Shown here in pieces: positions 58,941 through 64,000 of a stretch of DNA of 64,000 nucleotides. This stretch comes from Haloferax gibbonsii ATCC 33959 (lineage in GTDB: Archaea; Halobacteriota; Halobacteria; Halobacteriales; Haloferacaceae). Location of the stretch: the NCBI RefSeq assembly GCF_000336775.1, contig NZ_AOLJ01000024.1, positions 1 through 64,000 of the forward strand. Reading direction: 5' to 3'. Position numbers and translations under genes: made by a program. The notes beneath the pieces are model-generated. The model saw nothing but the letters and a program-made list of their open reading frames with translations, was not told where the DNA came from and did no database searches. Numbering within the stretch: position 1 is the stretch's first letter; the number at the start of each line of letters is the position of its first letter.

Positions 58941-60689
58941 TCAGTCGTCCGCCGACGCGGGATTCAGCTCGTCGAAATACGTCTCGATGAGCTTCCGCTC
59001 CGCCGTCCGGAGGTGTTCGTGGAGCGTCGGCGGCGAGATGCCGAGCGAGTCGGCGACCTCTTCTGCCGTGCTCCCGCGGGGCCACTCGAAGTAGCCGGAG
59101 ACGAGCGACGTTTCGAGGACCGTCTTCTGCCGGTCTGTCAGTTTGGAGTCGAGCGTCCGCCGGAAGGAGTCGGCCGACTGGACGGACCGCTCCACCTCGC
59201 GCTTTGCGACGACCGAGACGCCGGCCGCGGCCGTCGTCACCGCCTCCACGAGCGCGCCGTGGTCGGCGTCGGCCGCGACGTGGAGCGCGAGGGTGCCGCT
59301 CCCCTCGGAGAGCGTCAACCGCTCCACGCTCGCGCCGTGGTCGATGGCGGTCGACAGCATCGCCTCGGCGTCGGTGCGGAGTTCGACGACGGACTCCTCG
59401 TCGCCGTCGGCGACGACGCGGGCCTGCGAGACGTCGGCGGCGTCGATAGCGGCCGCGACCGCGTCGCACCCCGACGCGCCGGCGACGCTGACGAAACAGG
59501 TGAGCTCGTCGCCGGCTCGGGTGACGCCGTCCAGCGAGAGTCGGCAGTCGAGCGTCGCCGAGAGCCCGGCGAGCACGCCGGCGCCGCCGTCGACCTGAAA
59601 CTCCAGTTCGACGACGCTGTCGCCGTTGAGAAGCTGCTTGCTCTGCGTCGCGTTGATGCCGTTGCCGACGGTCGCGCCGAGGTCAGAAAACAGTCCTGCG
59701 GACTCCTCGTCGAAGCCGTCGGTCTCGTCGTAGACGACGAGCGCGCCGTACACCGTCTCGCGGTAGTCGATGGCGACACAGAGCGCCGACACCGCGTCGA
59801 GGTCGGCGGCGTCGTCGCCGAAGACCGCCGCGCGGTGCGCCTCGGAGACGTCCTCGAAGGCGAAGCCGTCTTCGACCGTTCCGTCGATATCGAACGCCTC
59901 GTCGACGAAGTCGAGGTCGACGCCCGAGGGGTCGAGTCCGTAGCCCGCCGCGGCGGTACACCGGAGCGTGCCGGCGGCGGTGCGTCTGAGAACAAACGCG
60001 GCCTCGTGGGCGCTCGCGACCGCGTCGCAGACGGTCCGTTCGATTTCGTCGCGGCTCCGCGCGTCGATTATCGCCCGGTCGATGTCGCGGAGGAGCTCGT
60101 TGGTCCGGTTCAGGCGGTCGAGCTGCGCCTCGCGGTTACGAATCGCCGCCTCGTGTTCGGCTCGGACCGCCTCCAGTCGACCGCGGAGGTCCGACAGCGC
60201 CTCGGGCTCGCGGAGCTCCTCCACGTCGCGGCTGTCGAGCGCCGCCTCCGTGGATTCGAGCGCGAAGTACTCGCGGACCTCCGACTCGAAGCCCGACCGC
60301 ACGAGCAGCTCTTCGACCGTCTCTTTGACCTCCGACTCCGAGACGGGCTTGACGAGGTAGGCGTCGAACGGCATGTCGACGATGTCCGTGTCGGGCTCGA
60401 CCGCGGTCATCATCGCCACGCGGCAGTCGAGGCCGCGCTCGCGAATCTCGTCGAGCACGTCGTCGCCCGTGACGTTCGGCATTCGGCGGTCGAGGAGGAC
60501 GACGTCGACGGTGTCGTCGAGTCGGTGGAGGGCTTCTTCACCGCCGTAGGCGGTCTCGACGGCGAACCGCTCGCCGTCGAGCCAGTACCGGCAGGTGTCT
60601 GCGAGGTCCTCGTCGTCGTCGACCACGAGAACGACCTGCTCGGCGGCCCGCTGTTCGGGGCTCTCGCGCGCCGAGCGTTCGGTGACCAT
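58941..60689 (-). CDS. Receiver-GAF-bat-type HTH regulator
   Basis: 582 residues from the ATG at 60687-60689. Domains in order: receiver (1-120) with D67 in VVLLDRRMPNVTGDD and K114; HalX-like helical segment (120-190); GAF domain (about 205-350); bat-type sensor domain (360-510, DSVVELEFQVDGGAGVLAGLSATLDCRLSLDGV); and an HTH_10 bat motif (525-575: LDSKLTDRQKTVLETSLVSGYFEWPRGSTAEEVADSLGISPPTLHEHLRTAERKLI). It combines phosphorylation and ligand or redox sensing to control transcription. The kinase at 60846, just upstream on the same strand, is a natural partner. Confidence 0.92.
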   Translation of the reverse strand: MVTERSARESPEQRAAEQVVLVVDDDEDLADTCRYWLDGERFAVETAYGGEEALHRLDDTVDVVLLDRRMPNVTGDDVLDEIRERGLDCRVAMMTAVEPDTDIVDMPFDAYLVKPVSESEVKETVEELLVRSGFESEVREYFALESTEAALDSRDVEELREPEALSDLRGRLEAVRAEHEAAIRNREAQLDRLNRTNELLRDIDRAIIDARSRDEIERTVCDAVASAHEAAFVLRRTAAGTLRCTAAAGYGLDPSGVDLDFVDEAFDIDGTVEDGFAFEDVSEAHRAAVFGDDAADLDAVSALCVAIDYRETVYGALVVYDETDGFDEESAGLFSDLGATVGNGINATQSKQLLNGDSVVELEFQVDGGAGVLAGLSATLDCRLSLDGVTRAGDELTCFVSVAGASGCDAVAAAIDAADVSQARVVADGDEESVVELRTDAEAMLSTAIDHGASVERLTLSEGSGTLALHVAADADHGALVEAVTTAAAGVSVVAKREVERSVQSADSFRRTLDSKLTDRQKTVLETSLVSGYFEWPRGSTAEEVADSLGISPPTLHEHLRTAERKLIETYFDELNPASADD

Positions 60690-60845
60690 CGTATCGAACA
60701 CACAGTAACGGCGAACAGTAATATATCTGCCCATCGCAGCAGGTGGAATTTAGGCGGTTCAGTGACCCGATTCGGTCGTCTCCGACGGACGGGGAACTCC
60801 CGCGACCGACTGCGAACCGACCCGCGAGACGGCCCCGGGCCGAAC

Positions 60846-62861
60846 TCACGCTCGCGGGAGCGTGACGACGAACGTGGCTCCGCCGCGGTCGTTGTCCTCG
60901 ATTGCGACCGTCCCGCCGTAGCTCTCAACGATTTCGCGGACCAGAAACAGCCCGAACCCGTTACCCGGATTCGACAGGTCCTCGATGCGCTGGTCGACGA
61001 TGCGGTGTTTCTCCTCGTCCGAGACGCCCGGGCCGTTGTCGGAGACGCGGAGTTCGACCGCGTCGTCGCCGGCCCCAACCTCGACTTCGACCGCCGGGTT
61101 CGGCTTGTCGTTGTGCTGGACGGCGTTTTTCAGCAGGTGCTCGATGACCTCGTCCAGCAGGTCGTCGGCGACGACCGAGACGTCGGGGAGCCGTCCGACT
61201 TCGACGCTCGCGGCGTCGGTCTCGCTCCGCAGCGACTCCGCGCCGTGGTCGACCGCCTCGTCGATTCGACGCGGTCGGAACTCGTGGGACTCGCGCTCGA
61301 CGATGACCTTCATGAACGTCCGCATCGTCCCGACGAGTTCGGTCATCTCGCGGACGCGCCCCTGTATCGTTTCGAGGTGGGTCAGCCCCGCGTCGTCCAC
61401 GAAGTCCTCGACGATGTCCGCCCGCGCGCCGACCACGTTGAGCCCGTTGAGGAGGTTGTGGCGGATGATGCGGTTCACGAACTCCAGTCGCTCCTGTTCG
61501 CGCCGCAACTCCCGCTCTCGCTCCTTGCGAGCGGTGATGTCGTGGCCCTCGAGGACCAGAAGCGACACCTCGCCGTCGTCGTCGCGGACCGGGGTGACGG
61601 AGAAGTCGATGACGACCGGCCGGTCGGTGTTCTGTCGCTCGATTTCGACCTCGTAGCGGACGAACTCGCCGTCGGCCGCGCGGTCGAGCGCGGCCCGGAG
61701 GTCGGCGATTCGCTCGTCGTCGCCGCGCCACCACGGCGTCTCCCACGCCCGCCGTCCGACGATGTCGTCGCGGTCGCCGTCCACGAGGTCGAGCGCGGCG
61801 TCGTTCACCCGGAGGACCGTTCCGTCGGGCTCGACCAGCCCGATGTACTGGAACGTGCTGTTGAACACCGCGTCCAACTGTCGCTCGCGGCGCTTCCGGT
61901 CGGTCATGTCGCGGGTCACCTTGGCGAAGCCGATGACCTCACCGGTGTCGTCGGTCAGGGCGGTGATGGTGACAGACGCCCAAAAGCGAGTGCCGTCGGC
62001 ACGGACGCGCCACCCCTCGTTTTCGGCTCGGCCCTCGGTCCGCGCTCGGTCGAGAAGGCGCTCTGGCAGGCCGTCTTCGGCGTCCTCGTCGGTGTAGAAC
62101 GTCTCGATGTGTTCGCCGAGTATCTCCTCCGTATCGTAGCCCTTGATGGCCGCCGCGCCGCGGTTCCAGCTCTCGACGCGACCCGAGGCGTCGAGGCGGA
62201 ACAGCGCGTACTCCTCGATGTCCTCGACGATGCGCGAAAACGCCTGCTCGCGGCGTTCGAGTTCGCGCTCGCGCTCCCGCCGGACGTGGGTGTCGATGCC
62301 GTGGGCGACGGCGTGGCCGAGATTCGAAATCGGCTCGGCGAGCTCCGCGGTGAACGCCCGCTCGTGTTCGGCGTACATCGTGAGAACGCCGTAGCGCGCG
62401 TCGTCGTAGACGAGCGGCACCGACGCCGCCGAGCGGTAGCCGCGTTCGAGCGCCGGTTCGCGGAACGGCCCGAACGCCGGTTCGTCGGCGATGCTGTGGG
62501 TCGCCTGCACCGCGTTCGACCGGACCGCGCGGCCGACCGGGCCGTTTCCCTCGGGGCGCTCCGCCGACACCGACACGTCTATCTCGTCGAGGTAGCCGTC
62601 CTCGACGCCGGCCCACTCGGTCGGCTCCACGTCGCCGGTCGCCTCGTCGACGACGCCGACCCACGCGAACCGGAGTTCGTCGGTCTGGACGAGTCGCTCG
62701 CAGACCTGCCGTTCGATGTCCGCGCGCCCGCCGGCGTCGACGATGGCCTCGTTCACGTCCGCGACGACCTCGTTGAACGTCGCGAGGATGTCGAGTCGCT
62801 GGCGCAGTTCGCGCTCCGTCGCAGACGGGTCGTCGACCGACTGCGGAGCCCCGTCGGTCAT
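60846..62861 (-). CDS. GAF-PAS-PAS sensor histidine kinase
   Basis: 671 residues, soluble. GAF at about 20-190, PAS1 at 205-325 (IVEDIEEYALFRLDASGRVESWNRGAAAIKGYDTEEILGEHI), and PAS2 at 325-445 (LDAVFNSTFQYIGLVEPDGTVLRVNDAALDLVDGDRDDIVG, with a PAC segment). The H-box is FVNRIIRHNLLNGLNVVGA with H468. The N-box is EHLLKNAVQHNDKPN, then DNGPGVSD and GNGFGLFLVREIVESYGG. All kinase motifs are intact. No membrane helix, so it senses cytosolic cues such as redox or light-linked signals. It is likely co-regulated with the bat-type regulator gene 160 bases downstream. Confidence 0.92.
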   Translation of the reverse strand: MTDGAPQSVDDPSATERELRQRLDILATFNEVVADVNEAIVDAGGRADIERQVCERLVQTDELRFAWVGVVDEATGDVEPTEWAGVEDGYLDEIDVSVSAERPEGNGPVGRAVRSNAVQATHSIADEPAFGPFREPALERGYRSAASVPLVYDDARYGVLTMYAEHERAFTAELAEPISNLGHAVAHGIDTHVRRERERELERREQAFSRIVEDIEEYALFRLDASGRVESWNRGAAAIKGYDTEEILGEHIETFYTDEDAEDGLPERLLDRARTEGRAENEGWRVRADGTRFWASVTITALTDDTGEVIGFAKVTRDMTDRKRRERQLDAVFNSTFQYIGLVEPDGTVLRVNDAALDLVDGDRDDIVGRRAWETPWWRGDDERIADLRAALDRAADGEFVRYEVEIERQNTDRPVVIDFSVTPVRDDDGEVSLLVLEGHDITARKERERELRREQERLEFVNRIIRHNLLNGLNVVGARADIVEDFVDDAGLTHLETIQGRVREMTELVGTMRTFMKVIVERESHEFRPRRIDEAVDHGAESLRSETDAASVEVGRLPDVSVVADDLLDEVIEHLLKNAVQHNDKPNPAVEVEVGAGDDAVELRVSDNGPGVSDEEKHRIVDQRIEDLSNPGNGFGLFLVREIVESYGGTVAIEDNDRGGATFVVTLPRA

Positions 62862-63245
62862 CCGTCTCGACCCCCCCTCGAACCGGCGTCCCGTCGTGCG
62901 TGCATACCCCGACTCTAACCCCCACTGACTTGTGCGTTTCTCGGTCGGCCCGAGCCGTCCCTAACCACGTAGGGCCGTGAATTAGTACCGACCGCGCCAT
63001 TCGACTATATGGCCACAGTGACCTGCCCGGGTCACTCGTCGTGCCCGCACGACCCTACGGCGGAATCGACAACCTACCCCCTCTCTCCGCCCTGGGGACG
63101 TGTCCCTGCCCAAACCCCAACTCCCTTTCCGCGAAATCGCCCGACGAGCGACGGGTGTTTCGTTCGTGTCCCCGGCGCGTACATTCATTTCTAGCCGAGG
63201 CAGATACAAGACCAAAAGCACGCACCACCGCGCCATTTACGCCGG
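62862..63245. other. Intergenic region before the UPF0058 gene
   Basis: 384 bases between the divergent kinase and UPF0058 genes. It contains AT-rich TATA-like patches near 63003-63009 (CTATATG) and 63230-63237. The composition is pyrimidine-rich at 63070-63140. I see no clear coding frame, RNA gene or repeat. Confidence 0.5.
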
Positions 63246-63575
63246 ATGAGCACATACGTGCAACCCATGAAGAAAAACGAGCTCATTCACGTGCATTCGC
63301 TGCTCGTAGAAATCGCCACAGACTACCTCGACCGCGGGGTGCTCACGAGCGCCGACCTCGAACCGTACCACCGACTTGGAATCGGTCCGATGGCCCTCCG
63401 GGACTGCCGGGCCGACCACGAGCACGCCGTCCGGACGCTCACGACCGCGCTCGCGGTCGGTGCCGCCCGCGACCTCGACCGCGACGCGGAGTCGGTGCCC
63501 GGCCGACACCTGCTCCGTCCCGACGAGGCGACCGACACCGACCCCGACACCGACCAGCGCGTCACGTCACACTGA
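63246..63575 (+). CDS. UPF0058-family protein
   Basis: 109 residues from the ATG at 63246. The family core is MKKNELIHVHSLLVEIATDYLDRG...LEPYHRLGIGPMALRDCRADHEHAVRTLTTAL, a helical, haloarchaeal-rich family of unknown function. An internal ATG at 63267 begins exactly at the conserved MKKNELIH, so the true start could be seven codons later. The tail is acidic and Asp/Thr-rich. The gene is monocistronic. Confidence 0.8.
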   Translation: MSTYVQPMKKNELIHVHSLLVEIATDYLDRGVLTSADLEPYHRLGIGPMALRDCRADHEHAVRTLTTALAVGAARDLDRDAESVPGRHLLRPDEATDTDPDTDQRVTSH

Positions 63576-63659
63576 TATTTTCTTCGCGGACTCCCCCTCG
63601 AACAGCGGCGGCACCGGCCGACGGATGGACCTAAGAGCGCCCGGCGAGACGCCTCCGGT

Positions 63660-64000
63660 ATGCGACTCGAAGACTACTGGGGAGTCGGCCCGAAGACCTC
63701 GGACCGACTGGAATCGGCTCTCGGCAGGGAGGGGGCGGTCGCCGCTATCGAGTCGGCCGACGTGCGGGCGCTCGTCGACGCCGGCGTCACCCGCGGGCGG
63801 GCGGTTCGCATCCTCCGCCGCGCCGACGGACAGGCCGGCATCGACGCGCTGTCGACCCGCGACGCCCGCGACGTGTACGACGACCTCCTGTCGCTCGCGA
63901 GCGACCGCGCGCTGACCGAACACGCCGCCGACCGAATCCGCGTGCTGACGCCGCTCCCGACCGTCGGAGACCGGCGCGACCGCCTCGACCGCGTCCTCGC
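63660..64000 (+). CDS. MutS-family protein (archaeal MutS5-type), 5' part only
   Basis: The window contains the first 113 codons from the ATG at 63660 and then ends. The N-terminus MRLEDYWGVGPKTSDRLESALGREGAVAAIESADVRALVDAGVTRGRAVRILRRA is a helix-hairpin-helix-type DNA-binding start, followed by STRDARDVYDDLLSLASDRALTEHAADRIRVLTPLPT, which I recognise as the opening of the haloarchaeal MutS5-like ATPases. These probably act in DNA repair or recombination rather than classical mismatch repair. The ATPase domain lies beyond the window. Confidence 0.7.
   Translation, partial: MRLEDYWGVGPKTSDRLESALGREGAVAAIESADVRALVDAGVTRGRAVRILRRADGQAGIDALSTRDARDVYDDLLSLASDRALTEHAADRIRVLTPLPTVGDRRDRLDRVL

Noticed and set aside
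59013-62918. A 1301-codon open frame on the plus strand
   Set aside because: It is antisense to the bat-type regulator and the PAS kinase, crosses their intergenic region, and its translation shows no domain.

Overview
The window is a stretch of haloarchaeal chromosome, most likely from Haloferax or a close relative. The evidence is a high G+C content with strong third-position GC, very acidic proteins, many GTG starts and 4-base start/stop overlaps, TATA/BRE promoters about 25-30 bases before leaderless starts, and families largely confined to Halobacteria (bat-type regulators, DUF5787, DUF5797, DUF5789, UPF0058, a second uS10-like protein, the archaeal phosphomevalonate decarboxylase). The genus is an inference. 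The first 22 bases are not genomic: they contain the 19-base Tn5/Nextera mosaic end, so the window starts at an assembly or contig end. I see no transposase, integrase, CRISPR array, rRNA or convincing tRNA. The whole window looks like ordinary core chromosome.

Layout. 0.1-7.3 kb, all minus strand: an APH-like kinase, a HAD hydrolase, an acyl-CoA dehydrogenase, a 7TM sensor kinase, an FAD-dependent oxidoreductase and phosphomevalonate decarboxylase (isoprenoid lipid precursors). 7.3-7.9 kb: a G/T-rich non-coding stretch with tandem repeats. 7.9-13.1 kb: small single genes (SRPBCC, tail-anchored protein, flavin reductase, DoxX, winged-helix regulator, DUF429 protein, Cys protein). 13.2-17.3 kb: a secreted COG1361-type protein with an RND/MMPL exporter. 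17.4-19.6 kb: a small membrane protein, acylphosphatase and a phosphohexomutase. 19.7-25.0 kb: a complete BMP-type (nucleoside-like) ABC importer. 25.2-31.3 kb: geranylgeranyl reductase, a histidine kinase with an unusual palindromic repeat insert, an AbgA-like amidohydrolase, and a divergent NhaC-type transporter with a small coupled protein.

31.3-41.8 kb: information-processing and small genes (uS10 paralogue, Ap4A-type NUDIX, predicted nuclease DUF5787, methyltransferases, transcription factor S, TrmI with NAC) mixed with enoyl-CoA hydratase and the methylmalonyl-CoA mutase large subunit. 41.8-47.6 kb: methylmalonyl-CoA epimerase, two acyl-CoA ligases and a second acyl-CoA dehydrogenase. 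Together with the hydratase and mutase these form a fatty-acid/propionyl-CoA degradation neighbourhood. 47.7-50.7 kb: a compact proCBA proline operon. 50.8-52.5 kb: an AIM24-like protein and an AHL-lactonase-like metallohydrolase.

52.6-58.1 kb is the most coherent functional unit. It holds a DsrE-like protein and TusA, a divergent rhodanese/persulfide-dioxygenase fusion, two YeeE/YedE half-transporters, a tiny coupled membrane protein, a TauE-type exporter and a three-cysteine HTH regulator. A shared TATTGYRCA-like motif lies in the promoters of these units. I propose this is an archaeal counterpart of the bacterial cst/sqr persulfide-stress regulons. 58.2-62.9 kb is a signalling patch (zinc-ribbon protein, receiver, bat-type regulator, PAS/GAF kinase). 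The window ends with UPF0058 and the start of a MutS-family gene.

The most unusual sequence feature is inside the kinase gene at 26.95-27.13 kb. An in-frame 45-bp repeat consists of alternating near-perfect palindromes, and the two arms of each palindrome change together from copy to copy.
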